The notes under the pieces: generated by a model
The model's input: the letters and a program-made list of their open reading frames with translations, nothing else
Databases searched by the model: none
What the model was told of the DNA's origin: nothing
Source: Pseudomonas sp. PB101
Lineage (GTDB): Bacteria; Pseudomonadota; Gammaproteobacteria; Pseudomonadales; Pseudomonadaceae
NCBI RefSeq assembly: GCF_009764265.1
Contig: NZ_RWIR01000043.1
Span: forward strand, 27,563 to 91,562
Direction of reading: 5' to 3'
DNA length: 64,000 nt
Program-made: the position numbers and the translations under genes
Shown: positions 1 to 9,452 of the stretch, one piece after another
Layout of the letters: each line of letters opens with the position of its first letter
Position numbering within the stretch: the first letter of the stretch is position 1

Positions 1-2
1 TT

Positions 3-1103
3 GCCCGCGCTATTTTGCGTTGTCCCAAGGTGCTGATTCTTGATGAGTCTTCCGCGGCGCTGGATCTTGATGCAACTTCTCGGTTGCACACGGAAATAGA
101 TCGTTTGCGCTCTGACGGCGCAACAATTTTGATCGTGACGCATCGAATCGCAGAACTTGTACGCATTGCTGATCGTGCAACGATTTTGCGTGACGGCGAA
201 AGCATCGGCGTTCTTGAGAAGTCGCAGATCACTGAAGAGAATCTGCTGGCGATGATGACGCCGCACGAGCGCAAGGTGATTTCGGCGTGCCACGTGGCGG
301 GTACCGCGCGGAGGATCGAGGGTCCGCAAATCATGGCGGTCAATGATCTGCAGTTATCGGCGGGTACCGAACCGTTCAACTTTTCACTCCTGCAAGGACA
401 GATTATCGGTGTGACCGGCTTGGACGGGCAGGGGCAAGATGCGTTCTTGCGTGTAGTCGCCGGAATCGAGGTGGCTAACAGCGGCGTACTTGAGGTTCAC
501 GCTGAGGACGGTACCTCCCGACTGTCTAGCCTCGCGGATGCCGAGCGGTTGGGTGTCGCCTATGTATCGGGCGATCGAAAACGCGAAGGAATTTTTCCCG
601 ATCAAAGCATCTTCGAAAACTTGGCTATCGGAATATACCGCCGTTGCCTTGGCCCGCTTGGAGTCATTCGACGGTCTGGTATCAACGAGATCTACCAGGC
701 CGAGGTGAGTCGTCTGCACATCAAGATCGGCCTGGCGTCGAATAAAATCACGTCGCTGTCAGGGGGCAATCAACAGAAAGTGTTGATTGGTCGTGCGTTT
801 GCGCGCAACCCGAGGGTGATCGTTTTGAACGATCCCGCCCGTGGCGTCGATTTAGGCACGAAACGTGACCTCTACGCAGAGTTACGACGCTTCGCCGATG
901 CAGGTGGTGCGGTCATTTACATGTCTTCTGAAATGGAGGAGTTCCAGGGGTTCGTAGACCGGGTTGAAGTGTTTGTAAAAAACACGGTCTTCCGATCCCT
1001 GAGTGGCAACTCTATTAATGAGGATGAAATGTTGGCAGCGATGTTTGGGCAGGAATCCTGCGAGCATCAGCTTTCTGACCGTCGGGAGGGCGTAAGCGCA
1101 TGA
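3..1103 (+). CDS. Sugar-type ABC transporter ATP-binding protein (5' end outside window)
   Basis: The reading frame is open from the first bases of the window, so the gene begins upstream. What remains is the end of the first ATPase domain (Walker B VLILDE followed by SSAALD, and the THRIAEL switch histidine) and a whole second ATPase domain. The second domain has a degenerate Walker A (GLDGQGQDAF, no GKS/T) and the signature LSGGNQQK. That pattern of two fused domains with a weak second P-loop is typical of the RbsA/MglA family, which energises sugar import at the inner membrane. The stop overlaps the next start by 4 bases (ATGA), so it is co-translated with two permeases. The binding protein is probably upstream; the substrate cannot be told from the sequence. 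Confidence 0.93.
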   Translation, partial: ARAILRCPKVLILDESSAALDLDATSRLHTEIDRLRSDGATILIVTHRIAELVRIADRATILRDGESIGVLEKSQITEENLLAMMTPHERKVISACHVAGTARRIEGPQIMAVNDLQLSAGTEPFNFSLLQGQIIGVTGLDGQGQDAFLRVVAGIEVANSGVLEVHAEDGTSRLSSLADAERLGVAYVSGDRKREGIFPDQSIFENLAIGIYRRCLGPLGVIRRSGINEIYQAEVSRLHIKIGLASNKITSLSGGNQQKVLIGRAFARNPRVIVLNDPARGVDLGTKRDLYAELRRFADAGGAVIYMSSEMEEFQGFVDRVEVFVKNTVFRSLSGNSINEDEMLAAMFGQESCEHQLSDRREGVSA

Positions 1104-2068
1104 GTCATTCACAACGATTGCTGGCGCAGTATCGCTACCTTGCGGTGCCTTGCGCACTGTTTTTTGCCTTGGCGGTGCTGGCGTTGTTGCGCACGCCCAA
1201 CTTATTTTCGTTCAGTGGTCTGGCGGGTGCGGTACTGGTGGCGACCCCTCTGATCCTTTGCACCCTAGCGCTTACTCCAACAGTGATGGCAGGGCGAGGA
1301 ACCGTAGACCTGTCAGTGGGCCCGTTAATGGGATTCATCAACGTTACGTTGATAGCCTGGCTCACAAAGAGCGGAGTCACTCATCCAATTGCAATTTTTG
1401 GCTGGGCCATGTTGGTAGGGGTCTTGTGGCAAATAGGACAAGCCTTAATCATTATCCATGTCCGCGTCGCACCGATCATCGTTACGTTGTCCAGCTACCT
1501 CATATTAACAGGCGTCAATCTACTGATCATGCAACGGGCTGGCGGTTTGGCGCCTGATTGGATGATGAGCTGGGGGGCCGGTATCAGTCTTCTGTCCCCG
1601 GTCAGTTTTGTGCTGTTAGGGGCTATTGCTCTGTGGTTCCTTTTTTGGAGGTCGGCCTTTCACACCCATCTGCGCTTGACTGGGGCCGATGAAAGAATGG
1701 CCTATACCGCGGGAATCAAGATTGAGACCGTACGTATTGGTGCTCATATCTTGAGTGGAGTTTTTGTAGGGTTGGCGGCAGTGAGTTACACCGCATTAAT
1801 TTCTTCTGGAGATCCGACCCAGGGCAGCACCTACACGCTTCAGGCGGTGACGGCTTTGGTTCTCGGGGGCGCAAGTTTGGCCGGAGGACGTGGTGGGGCA
1901 ATAGGGTCGATCCTTGGCGCTTTGAATATGTTCCTGATTGCCAACCTACTGGCGACATTCAACTTTGGGACTATTTCGGGGTCAGCGACCAAGCTCGCAT
2001 TCGGGCTAATTCTGATTATTTCCCTCTTGGTAAATGTACTGGCGGTTAGCCGGGTGCGAGCCCGATAG
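1100..2068 (+). CDS. ABC transporter permease, RbsC-like
   Basis: A 322-residue hydrophobic protein with about eight or more membrane segments. It carries the RbsC/BPD_transp_2 hallmarks: VDLSVGPLMGF near residue 75 and a glycine-rich LGGASLAGGRGG loop near residue 252. It forms the membrane channel for the ATPase encoded just upstream (4-base overlap). A second, different RbsC-type permease follows after 9 bases, so the channel is likely a heterodimer, as in LsrC/LsrD or YtfT/YjfF systems. The cargo is unknown. Confidence 0.92.
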   Translation: MSHSQRLLAQYRYLAVPCALFFALAVLALLRTPNLFSFSGLAGAVLVATPLILCTLALTPTVMAGRGTVDLSVGPLMGFINVTLIAWLTKSGVTHPIAIFGWAMLVGVLWQIGQALIIIHVRVAPIIVTLSSYLILTGVNLLIMQRAGGLAPDWMMSWGAGISLLSPVSFVLLGAIALWFLFWRSAFHTHLRLTGADERMAYTAGIKIETVRIGAHILSGVFVGLAAVSYTALISSGDPTQGSTYTLQAVTALVLGGASLAGGRGGAIGSILGALNMFLIANLLATFNFGTISGSATKLAFGLILIISLLVNVLAVSRVRAR

Positions 2069-2077
2069 GAGTCTCAT

Positions 2078-3106
2078 ATGCCTGTGTTCCAACTTTTTTC
2101 GCAGTTGAAGCTAGCCCCCGCGAGCCGACTGCACGATAGCCTGCGCGAGAATCGAGCCATCGCCATCGGTACTGCTCTGTTGATTATGCTTGTAGTGTGC
2201 GGTGCATTGACGGTAAGTGGATTTCTTTCTTTGCAAAATGCTAGATCGATTCTGTTGCTCGCTGCGTTCTTGGGCTTGGCGTCGATCGGGCAGACAATGG
2301 TTTCGCTGTTGGGTGGATTGGATCTTTCCATTCCATTTGTGATCGGCGCCGCCAATATTCTTTTGCCTAGACTGCTTAATAACGGAATACCGCCTGCCGC
2401 AGCGATCATCATCATTCTGGCACTGGGGATGGTGGTTGGTTGCATCAATGGCTTGCTTAGCTATCGATTGCAAGGCCAGGCACTGATCATGTCATTGGGT
2501 GTGGGCTTCGCGGTAGTTGGAGCAACCGAGATCTATACAGCGCTTGGTTCTGCATTCGGTGGGAATAGTTTCGCGCCGGTTCCGGCGTGGCTCACTAACC
2601 TCTCGGCTTTTAACGGAAAGTTTTTTGGCCTGCCAATTCCACCTGTTGTGATTATTTGGTTAGTTATTAGCCTTACCATAATCTGGGTTATGAAAAACAC
2701 GTGGTTTGGCCGGGGTATCTATGCCCTCGGTGGAAGTCGTACTGCAGCATCACGCCTGCAGATATCGGAAATACGCACCTGGACAGCGGTGCACGGTATC
2801 GCCGGTGTGATGTCAGCGCTTACGGGTGTGCTGCTGCTGGGATTTTCCGGGGGCGGTTATGTCGGTGTAGGAGATCCTTACCTATTCAGCACCGTTGCCG
2901 CAGTAGTCATCGGCGGTACGTCCCTTCTGGGGGGCGCGGGGGGGTACGGTGCCACAGTTTTGGGTGTACTGGTACTCACCGTTCTGAGTTCATTGCTGGT
3001 TGGCATGGGGATGACTTATGCAGGCCAGCAGGCGGTGATTGGATTGCTAATCGTGCCCATGGTTGCGGTATATGCACGTCTTCCTCATATCCGTAATCAA
3101 ATCTGA
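2078..3106 (+). CDS. ABC transporter permease, RbsC-like (second subunit)
   Basis: A 342-residue membrane protein of the same family as the preceding gene, with GGLDLSIPFVIGAAN near residue 85 and VIGGTSLLGGAGG near residue 275, both typical of sugar ABC permeases. The start ATG at 2078 has a good ribosome binding site (AGGAG, 2068-2072). It is the last gene of the ABC unit. The 186 bases after it contain no gene, and no clear terminator was seen there. Confidence 0.92.
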   Translation: MPVFQLFSQLKLAPASRLHDSLRENRAIAIGTALLIMLVVCGALTVSGFLSLQNARSILLLAAFLGLASIGQTMVSLLGGLDLSIPFVIGAANILLPRLLNNGIPPAAAIIIILALGMVVGCINGLLSYRLQGQALIMSLGVGFAVVGATEIYTALGSAFGGNSFAPVPAWLTNLSAFNGKFFGLPIPPVVIIWLVISLTIIWVMKNTWFGRGIYALGGSRTAASRLQISEIRTWTAVHGIAGVMSALTGVLLLGFSGGGYVGVGDPYLFSTVAAVVIGGTSLLGGAGGYGATVLGVLVLTVLSSLLVGMGMTYAGQQAVIGLLIVPMVAVYARLPHIRNQI

Positions 3107-3292
3107 TAAGTAGCAGTGATAGGGGCGCTGCCTCCTAACATAATGGAACGCACTGCAGGCCGAACAGATAATGTGCAACTCATACAGCAGGATGCCTAAT
3201 GAGTTGCAATATAAGGCATGTTATTCGCAGGAGGGCAGGAGTGACTAGTTAATTGGTCTGAAGGGTGTATCTTGTGGGTGAAATGTAAAACG

Positions 3293-4078
3293 CTAACTTC
3301 CTGCCAAAATCAGTTCGCGCCTTGCCCCTCTCGCCTCAAGTTCCACTTCACCACCCGAAATCGGTGGGCGTGCCCTGTATACGACCACCCCCCGACTCAG
3401 TGTCTCGCCCAATTCTCCAAGTAACGTGCTTTCCCAGAGATTGGGAATCTCATGCACATGAAAAATCGCGATCTGGTTGGCATCTCGCCACGACAGGCCC
3501 AGTCTGGAGAGGCTCGCGCTGATCACGTCAATTGTGTACCTGGCACGTTGATGCATGGCCGTCGTGCTAGTGTCGCCTTCGGCGATGACACTGCCATCCG
3601 GCGCAATATCCGCTGTGCCAGACAGACAAAAGCCTCCGTCCTTCGACGTCGTAGGTGCTGTGTAGCTGAAGGCACACAAAGATGCTGTTTGCGGTGGGTG
3701 GTCCGCGAGCGCGATGTTCGAACGGCACACTCCACTGAGGTCTCCATACATCAATCCCCAGCGACGCAATTGCGCCAAGTATGGAGTATTGAAGTTAGTC
3801 CAGTCTTCCGAGGTCAATTGCGCTGGCACGCGCATCTCGATGCCACAGAAGGCTTGCACAGGTCGACCGACTTTGTTCAGAAAAGCTTCGATGAATGGAT
3901 AAGCCTGATCCAGTGGTAGCCATGTCTGCAACTGTACCCGGACCACCTCGAAACCTTCATGGGGCACGATGCCGGTGCAATACGCCATACCGCCAGGCAG
4001 GATTTTGTAGTTACCCGCTGCGTTGTCGAGCAAAAACAATGCGTCTGGGCCTTGGGAAGAACAAAGGTCTTGGGTCAT
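3293..4078 (-). CDS. RidA/YjgF-superfamily protein with long N-terminal extension
   Basis: A 261-residue protein. The last 130 residues fit the YjgF/RidA pattern: FCLSGTADIAPDGSV, then a long helix RARYTIDVISASLSRLGLSW, and SRGVVVYRA, where RidA enzymes carry the substrate arginine. The N-terminal half (GGMAYCTGIVPHEGFEVV, and a stretch on bringing two halves of an active site together) may be a second diverged YjgF-like domain, as in chorismatase-like proteins. RidA proteins hydrolyse enamines and imines from PLP enzymes; a role here is inference. The gene faces the ABC transporter convergently and stands alone. Ordinary RidA proteins are about 125-130 residues, so this one is double length. 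Confidence 0.7.
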   Translation of the reverse strand: MTQDLCSSQGPDALFLLDNAAGNYKILPGGMAYCTGIVPHEGFEVVRVQLQTWLPLDQAYPFIEAFLNKVGRPVQAFCGIEMRVPAQLTSEDWTNFNTPYLAQLRRWGLMYGDLSGVCRSNIALADHPPQTASLCAFSYTAPTTSKDGGFCLSGTADIAPDGSVIAEGDTSTTAMHQRARYTIDVISASLSRLGLSWRDANQIAIFHVHEIPNLWESTLLGELGETLSRGVVVYRARPPISGGEVELEARGARRELILAGS

Positions 4079-4644
4079 TGATCGATTCCTGCAAAGTGAG
4101 AACAGTTAAATCGCGGGAGTTGCGCGAGAACGCATTTTTTATATTGGATTTCAGCTCGCCAGGAGCCAGCAGGAAGATGGGGTGGACTGTCAGGTACGCC
4201 ACCCAATGCTGAATAAGCTTTCATGCCTGTACCTTCCCGACTGGGTCGGTAGGTGAAGTGTAAGTGCTGCATAAACAGAAAGTAACGGGCCTTTGGCGCA
4301 TAACTGTCATGCAAAAAATGCACGATTTACTGGGTAGAGTTGGCCCGGATGGACTGGTGACCTTCGTGGCTATGGCGGAGGTTCGCAGCTTCAACGACGT
4401 CTACCAGGGCTGAAGCTGGGTTCTGCCCTGGGTCAATACGGTTTTGAACTCGCTGATCACAGACGTGATTCATCGATAAAATTTATGATCAGATAAAAAA
4501 ATATCAGCTTTTTAATCATTTTTTCAATACGTAAAATGAGTAGTAGATAGCGCAAAAATGATTAATTACGTGAGTCTATCTCCATGCCAGATCGCTACTC
4601 CAGTTTTAAGGCCACAGTCAGTTTCACTCGCCAGAGGAGCGATT
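4079..4644. other. Intergenic region, 566 bases, with a LysR fragment
   Basis: This spacer separates the leftward RidA-like gene from the rightward decarboxylase gene. It holds the short LysR-like remnant described separately (4309-4413). After that, 4440-4560 is very AT-rich (runs of A and T around 4490-4530) and probably contains the promoter for the decarboxylase gene. I see no other gene and no clear terminator. Confidence 0.6.
4309..4413 (+). pseudogene. Fragment resembling the N-terminus of a LysR regulator
   Basis: From ATG 4309 a 34-codon frame runs to TGA 4411. Its residues LVTFVAMAEVRSFN match the start of LysR-type helix-turn-helix domains (usually L..FVAVAEERSFT), but the frame ends just after this helix. 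No continuation of the family pattern is visible in other frames downstream. I read it as a leftover of a deleted LysR gene. It is short, so chance similarity is possible. Confidence 0.45.
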
Positions 4645-5514
4645 ATGTCTAGAGTTTCCCATCAAGAGCTGAGGTGCGAATTTCGTAAGCTGCTTGCATC
4701 GTGTGCCTGTTATCACACTGCATCTGTGTTCGACCCTATGTCCGCAAGAATTGCTGCTGACCTGGGATTTGAAGTCGGCATTCTCGGCGGATCCGTCGCT
4801 TCATTGCAGGTATTGGCTGCGCCCGACTTCGCCCTTATTACGCTGAGTGAATTTGCAGAGCAGGCGACGCGGATTGGACGAGTCGCACAACTGCCGATCA
4901 TTGCCGATGCCGATCATGGTTATGGCAATGCGCTGAATGTCATGCGTACAGTGGCTGAGCTGGAGCGTTCTGGAGTCGCTGCACTGACTATCGAAGATAC
5001 GCTCTTGCCGGCACAGTTTGGCCGTAAATCGACGGATCTCATATCCATTGAGGAGGGCAGCGGAAAAATCAAAGCGGCCGTTGAATCTCGAGTTGATTCG
5101 CAGCTCGCTATCATTGCCCGTACCAATGCAAGCTCGTTATCCGTCGCACAAGTGACGAGCCGTATTCAGGCCTACACAGATGCTGGTGCAGATGCCATTT
5201 GTCTCGTAGGTGTGAAGGATTTTGAGCATTTGGAGCAGATTGCCGAAGGCATGACGCTCCCTCTGATGCTGGTGACTTATGGAAATCCTGAACTTTGCGA
5301 CAGCGAACGTCTAGGTTCGCTGGGTGTACGGATTGTTGTTGCTGGCCATGCCGCCTATTTTGCTTCGATCAAAGCGACATATGACTGTTTGCGCGAACAG
5401 CGTAATATCACTCGCAGCACATCTGACCTGAGCGCTACAGAATTGACCCATACCTATACGCGACCTGAGCGTTTCCAGGTGTGGGCCAAAGAATTCATGA
5501 ACGTTGATGAGTAG
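4645..5514 (+). CDS. Oxaloacetate decarboxylase, isocitrate lyase/PEP mutase family
   Basis: The 289-residue product strongly resembles P. aeruginosa PA4872 from memory: [52 protein letters not shown] (metal-binding aspartates) and [14 protein letters not shown]4872-type enzymes decarboxylate oxaloacetate to pyruvate using magnesium. The longer frame opens at 4558, but ATG 4645 is chosen because it has the ribosome binding site AGAGGAG (4633-4639) and gives the family length of about 287-290. The gene stands alone and is convergent with the LysR gene that follows. Confidence 0.93.
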   Translation: MSRVSHQELRCEFRKLLASCACYHTASVFDPMSARIAADLGFEVGILGGSVASLQVLAAPDFALITLSEFAEQATRIGRVAQLPIIADADHGYGNALNVMRTVAELERSGVAALTIEDTLLPAQFGRKSTDLISIEEGSGKIKAAVESRVDSQLAIIARTNASSLSVAQVTSRIQAYTDAGADAICLVGVKDFEHLEQIAEGMTLPLMLVTYGNPELCDSERLGSLGVRIVVAGHAAYFASIKATYDCLREQRNITRSTSDLSATELTHTYTRPERFQVWAKEFMNVDE

Positions 5515-5575
5515 TGAATTACTTTTGACTGTCACGCCTGCCAGTACAAAAACCGCAAGTTAGCCGTGGCGGTGT

Positions 5576-6451
5576 TTACTGATTTTTCTGAACCTGTTCG
5601 GTAATCAATTGAACAAGCACCTTCACCGGTTCCGTCAGGCTTCTGCGTGCGCGGTGTACGAGGCCTATATCTCGGTGGAAGGTGCGTTGTTTCAAGTCTA
5701 CAGCGCGTACCTCTGCTGGCCATCCTTGATGTGTCGCTGTTTCTGGGACCAGTGCTACGCCGACCCCATTGGCGACCAGTTTGATGATCGCATCCAGCTC
5801 ATCGAGCTCGCATACCTCACGTAAAGACACATGCGTTTGTCGCAAGAATCGGTCGACCTGCCGACCACCAAAAGAAGATCGGTCATAGCGAATGAAAGGC
5901 TGACTGGAAACCAGTTCGGACCAGTCATCTCCCGGCATGTCGACCGGGACAATCAGGCGGTAGGGTTCGCGCGCCAGTGTGGTCCAGCGCAAATCGCTTT
6001 GAAGTGAGAACGGAGGGCGGATGATTGCAGCCATATCGATCTCGCCAGCATCGACCTGGTTGACCAATTCCATGGACAGGCCAGGAATGACGCGAGTTCG
6101 GCATTCAGGACATTGCTGATGAAAGTGAGCGAGGGCGTCGGGCAAAAAAGAGCGCTGCACGGAGGCAATGGCTCCGACAGTGACCAAAATGCTGGCGGGG
6201 AGACCTACCGTCGTAGTGCCCAGATTACTGAACTGGCGGACCAGTTCCTGCCCCTGCAGTAAAACCTGATGCCCCATTCGGTTCAGATGCGCTGAGCGTC
6301 CTTTGCGATCGAACAGCTCGATCCCTAGCTCTGCCTCGAGGCGTTGCATTTGTGCGCTGACTGCCGCTTGTGTAAGTCCTATTTTGCTACCGGCAGCAGC
6401 AAAAGTGCCTTCTCTCGCCACGGCGATAAATGTTTTCAGTTCTTTAATCAT
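5576..6451 (-). CDS. LysR-family transcriptional regulator
   Basis: A 291-residue protein with an N-terminal winged helix (residues 1-60: LKTFIAVAREGTFAAAGSKIGLTQAAVSAQMQ-type pattern) and a full periplasmic-binding-like effector domain (about residues 90-290, SILVTVGAIASVQRSFLPDA). ATG 6451 is preferred over TTG 6457 because family members start with this hydrophobic helix. No strong ribosome binding site is seen. It is transcribed leftward, towards the decarboxylase gene, and its promoter lies in the AT-rich 6452-6514 spacer just after the AraC gene. The target is unknown. Confidence 0.9.
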   Translation of the reverse strand: MIKELKTFIAVAREGTFAAAGSKIGLTQAAVSAQMQRLEAELGIELFDRKGRSAHLNRMGHQVLLQGQELVRQFSNLGTTTVGLPASILVTVGAIASVQRSFLPDALAHFHQQCPECRTRVIPGLSMELVNQVDAGEIDMAAIIRPPFSLQSDLRWTTLAREPYRLIVPVDMPGDDWSELVSSQPFIRYDRSSFGGRQVDRFLRQTHVSLREVCELDELDAIIKLVANGVGVALVPETATHQGWPAEVRAVDLKQRTFHRDIGLVHRARRSLTEPVKVLVQLITEQVQKNQ

Positions 6452-6514
6452 CGGCAAATATTAATTGTGTTTTTGGCTAAAATACATTTATTTTTTTTGC
6501 GATTTGGTGGTGCG

Positions 6515-7528
6515 TCAGGACAATGGGGGCCAAGTTCCCATTGCAACGCCTGGAGGGTTGCGATGCGTTTCGGAAGGTAACTCTCCAAATTGGTTTTTGT
6601 AGTACTGAGAGAACATTCCGAAGTGCCAAAACCCCCATCGCATGGCCGCTTCGGATACCGAGGGCGCGCCATTGATGATGTCTTTTCTGGCTTCATGGAG
6701 GCGGATCTGGCGAATGTAGGTGCAAGGATTTACCCCGACCACTTGCATAAAAGCGCTATGGAGTCCGCGCCTGCTCATGTGCAAGTGTTCACACAGATCC
6801 TCTACCGTCGGGCTGCCTGTCTGATGACTCAAAATAAACAACCGAGCCCGGTCCACCATCGCTCGATGAACTCGATGGTCCCTGGGTGAGTGTGTTGTGT
6901 TTACCGACAGACTCCCCATCGCTTGAAGCGCTGCTACGGCGACATCCTCGGACAGCTGTAGTCGCGCCGACTCACTGTCCATCGATTGCGGGTTCTGGAC
7001 GGCTGAACCGAGTGCCGAGAGCAGAAGGGATTTGTATCGAGATATCCCTTGAGCGTCCCCCTTGAGCATGCACGCGCCGTTGATCAGGCGGCTTGTGCCA
7101 ACTCCGTAGAGGCCTTGAGAAAGTGTTTCGAGAAACGAGGCGTCGATGGTCGCGGCGAGGATGTCCGATTCAGCGGTCGCACGAAAGCGCGCTTCCTCAC
7201 CTTGGCGCATGATGAATAACGAATCAGCCTGCATCTCACGATTCTGCCAGGAGCACGTGCCTTGGTGCAGGGTGACTCCAATCATCAGAATATCGGTGTC
7301 GGCCACCGATCGTTGGTCAATGGCCTGATTGATCCATTCCCGGAATACCTGGACTCGTCCGAGAGAGGCACGTGCGACACCTCCCTCGAAGTTGCCACAT
7401 GAGAGTTGAGTGTAATCCTGCTCCCAGTCGGGAAGAATTCTTGATTGTAGAAACGGATCATTTGACCTGACGCACGCCACTCTCGCGGGGATCGAAGAGG
7501 AATAGGTCGTATTTGGACTTTGCTGCAT
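6515..7528 (-). CDS. AraC-family transcriptional regulator, EutR-like
   Basis: A 337-residue protein with an N-terminal sensor region (residues 1-220) and a C-terminal double helix-turn-helix (about 230-330). The C-terminal piece WGFWHFGMFSQYYK and FGELPSETH is close to that of EutR/FeaR-type AraC regulators. The start ATG 7528 has a GGAG ribosome binding site 8 bases upstream. It is divergent from the permease gene at 7963, with 434 bases between them, so it probably controls that permease. An ethanolamine or amine ligand would be a reasonable guess by family but is not shown by the sequence. Confidence 0.88.
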   Translation of the reverse strand: MQQSPNTTYSSSIPARVACVRSNDPFLQSRILPDWEQDYTQLSCGNFEGGVARASLGRVQVFREWINQAIDQRSVADTDILMIGVTLHQGTCSWQNREMQADSLFIMRQGEEARFRATAESDILAATIDASFLETLSQGLYGVGTSRLINGACMLKGDAQGISRYKSLLLSALGSAVQNPQSMDSESARLQLSEDVAVAALQAMGSLSVNTTHSPRDHRVHRAMVDRARLFILSHQTGSPTVEDLCEHLHMSRRGLHSAFMQVVGVNPCTYIRQIRLHEARKDIINGAPSVSEAAMRWGFWHFGMFSQYYKNQFGELPSETHRNPPGVAMGTWPPLS

Positions 7529-7962
7529 TTTGCAATCTCCGTGGACTGCTTGTAATGCAGCAATCTTCGTTCCAACCTCGAGTCATTCAACGCATTTAAA
7601 GCATAGTCACCGCTCATGGGTGCGTCATTTTAGTGCGCTCTGAAAAAAGAGACGCACGACGCATCAAAACGCGCCGATATTTGATAGCGGACCCTTCGCC
7701 CCAGGCGTAAGAATGAACGCAATGCACTTAGTCTAAGTGAATGATAGGCAAACAACTAAAGTTTCAGGTAGCCCACAGCGCCTGGTTCTAATGCCTCATC
7801 GCTCTAGAGACTTATGCAGACTTACTGAAGCGGCGATTTGATAAGTTTAAAGAGCGCTGAATACGTTTGCTCGCTCCACGAAATCCAACTCGCCGCCAGG
7901 GCAGGGAAGTCTGGAATATTCAGTGATCTATTTGTATGGAAAAGATATCCATAGGGGCGAAT
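7529..7962. other. Divergent intergenic region between AraC gene and permease gene
   Basis: These 434 bases hold no convincing gene. They contain the 15-base inverted repeat listed separately (7725-7739) and direct short AT-rich patches suited to promoters on both strands. The start chosen for the permease has AGGGGCG a few bases upstream (7953-7959). Confidence 0.5.
7725..7739. promoter_or_regulatory. Inverted repeat, candidate operator
   Basis: CACTTAG-T-CTAAGTG is a perfect 7-base inverted repeat around one central base, in the middle of the divergent AraC/permease spacer. Its symmetry fits a dimeric regulator. AraC proteins usually bind direct repeats, so a different factor is possible. 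No second copy was found in the window. Confidence 0.4.
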
Positions 7963-9408
7963 ATGCACACTTCAGAACCTGAAACTATTAATAATAAACC
8001 GGGGCTGTCCGGATCCTTGGGTGTCACTTCGATAGTGCTGATGGTCGTCGCAACGGCCGCACCTCTGACGGTCATGGTGGCCAATACCCCCTTGATTATC
8101 TCGATGGGTAACGGGGCGGCGGCACCGTTTGATGCAATGGTTGCAACGGTGATCATGTTTCTCTTCAGTGTAGGATTTATCTACATGTCGAGATATATCA
8201 CCAATGCAGGAGCGTTCTACTCATATATCCAGAAAGGGTTGGGTCGATCCATAGGGTTGGGCTCGGCGACGATGGCAGTGATTTCATATTTTATGATACT
8301 GGTCGCGCTGGAGGCTTATATTGGCTACGCACTGTCTCAGCTTCTACTGACTACCTTGGGAATTAATATCTCGTGGTGGCTGCTTGCGCTAGTGATTACG
8401 GCCGTTGTGGGTGTTTTGGGTTATCAGAAAATTGAATTGAGCAGTAAGTTTCTGGGCGTGGCGCTGGTGCTCGAGATCGTTATTGTACTGGTGGTAGACG
8501 CGGCGATTATAGGCAGTGGGAATATCGGCTCGGATGCTCTGGAACCTTTTTCATCAGCGACCATTCTTTCAGGTTCGCCGGGCCTGGGGATCATGTTTGC
8601 AATTTATTGTTTTACCGGTTTTGAATCGACGGTGGTCTACAGGGAGGAAGCGAAAAACCCCAATGTGACGATCCCTAAGGCAACCTACATTGCGGTGTTC
8701 CTGATTGGCGTGTTTTACGCTGTATCCATGTGGTGCCAGGTAAACGGTATTGGACTATCACAGGTCGTACAGCAGGCGACTGAGCATCCTGGCGACATGT
8801 ATTTGACCATGGTGGAAAGATATACCAACAAAGCTTTTGTCGATGTTATGCAGGTGCTGTTGGTGACCAGTCTGTTTGCCTGTGTGCTGTCTCTGCATAA
8901 CATTGTAGTGCGTTATCAATACGTATTGGGACGCTTTGGGGTGCTGCATTCGAAGCTTGGCAGTGTCCATGAGAAGCACGGCTCACCTTTTGTCTCCTCT
9001 GTATTGCAAACGACAATGTCCTTACTGGCGGTCGCCCTTTGCGCAATCATTGGAATGGATCCAGTCACACAGATTTACGCCTGGGGTGCAACCGCGGGAA
9101 CACTCGGATATATGGTGATTCTCTCCCTGACTTGCGTTTCTGTGCTGGTGTTTTTTAGAAAGAGCACTGAATTTCACCCTGTCTTGAATACTGTCATAGC
9201 ACCCATTGGTGGTCTTATCGGATTGGTCGCTTGTTTAATCGTTGCGGTGCAGAATTTGCCCGCTTTAATCGGGGGCGATAATGCAGCCGTCGCGGCATCC
9301 ATCATGGAAATGATTGTTATGGTCTCCTTTGTGGTCGGGTGTATTGCAGCGTTGTTGATGAAAGTCATGAGTCCTGCACGGTTCGCTTTGTTAAAACAAG
9401 TAGGCTGA
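7963..9408 (+). CDS. APC-superfamily amino acid/amine permease
   Basis: A 481-residue inner-membrane protein with about 12 to 14 hydrophobic segments. The N-terminal GVTSIVLMVVATAAPLTVM and the central YCFTGFESTVVYREEAKNP are APC-family features; the GFE..V motif sits in the substrate and ion-coupling region. An upstream in-frame ATG exists at 7936, but ATG 7963 has the better ribosome binding site. The divergent EutR-like regulator suggests an amine or amino acid substrate under induction control. The NTF2-like gene follows after 44 bases and may be co-transcribed. Confidence 0.9.
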   Translation: MHTSEPETINNKPGLSGSLGVTSIVLMVVATAAPLTVMVANTPLIISMGNGAAAPFDAMVATVIMFLFSVGFIYMSRYITNAGAFYSYIQKGLGRSIGLGSATMAVISYFMILVALEAYIGYALSQLLLTTLGINISWWLLALVITAVVGVLGYQKIELSSKFLGVALVLEIVIVLVVDAAIIGSGNIGSDALEPFSSATILSGSPGLGIMFAIYCFTGFESTVVYREEAKNPNVTIPKATYIAVFLIGVFYAVSMWCQVNGIGLSQVVQQATEHPGDMYLTMVERYTNKAFVDVMQVLLVTSLFACVLSLHNIVVRYQYVLGRFGVLHSKLGSVHEKHGSPFVSSVLQTTMSLLAVALCAIIGMDPVTQIYAWGATAGTLGYMVILSLTCVSVLVFFRKSTEFHPVLNTVIAPIGGLIGLVACLIVAVQNLPALIGGDNAAVAASIMEMIVMVSFVVGCIAALLMKVMSPARFALLKQVG

Positions 9409-9452
9409 AAGTTTTTATGCCTGTCGTCAACATTTGAAGAGGGAAAATAATC

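Noticed and set aside
4075..4323. A leftward 82-codon frame before the RidA-like gene
   Set aside because: No family pattern; it lies in an AT-rich promoter region and overlaps the LysR scrap on the other strand.
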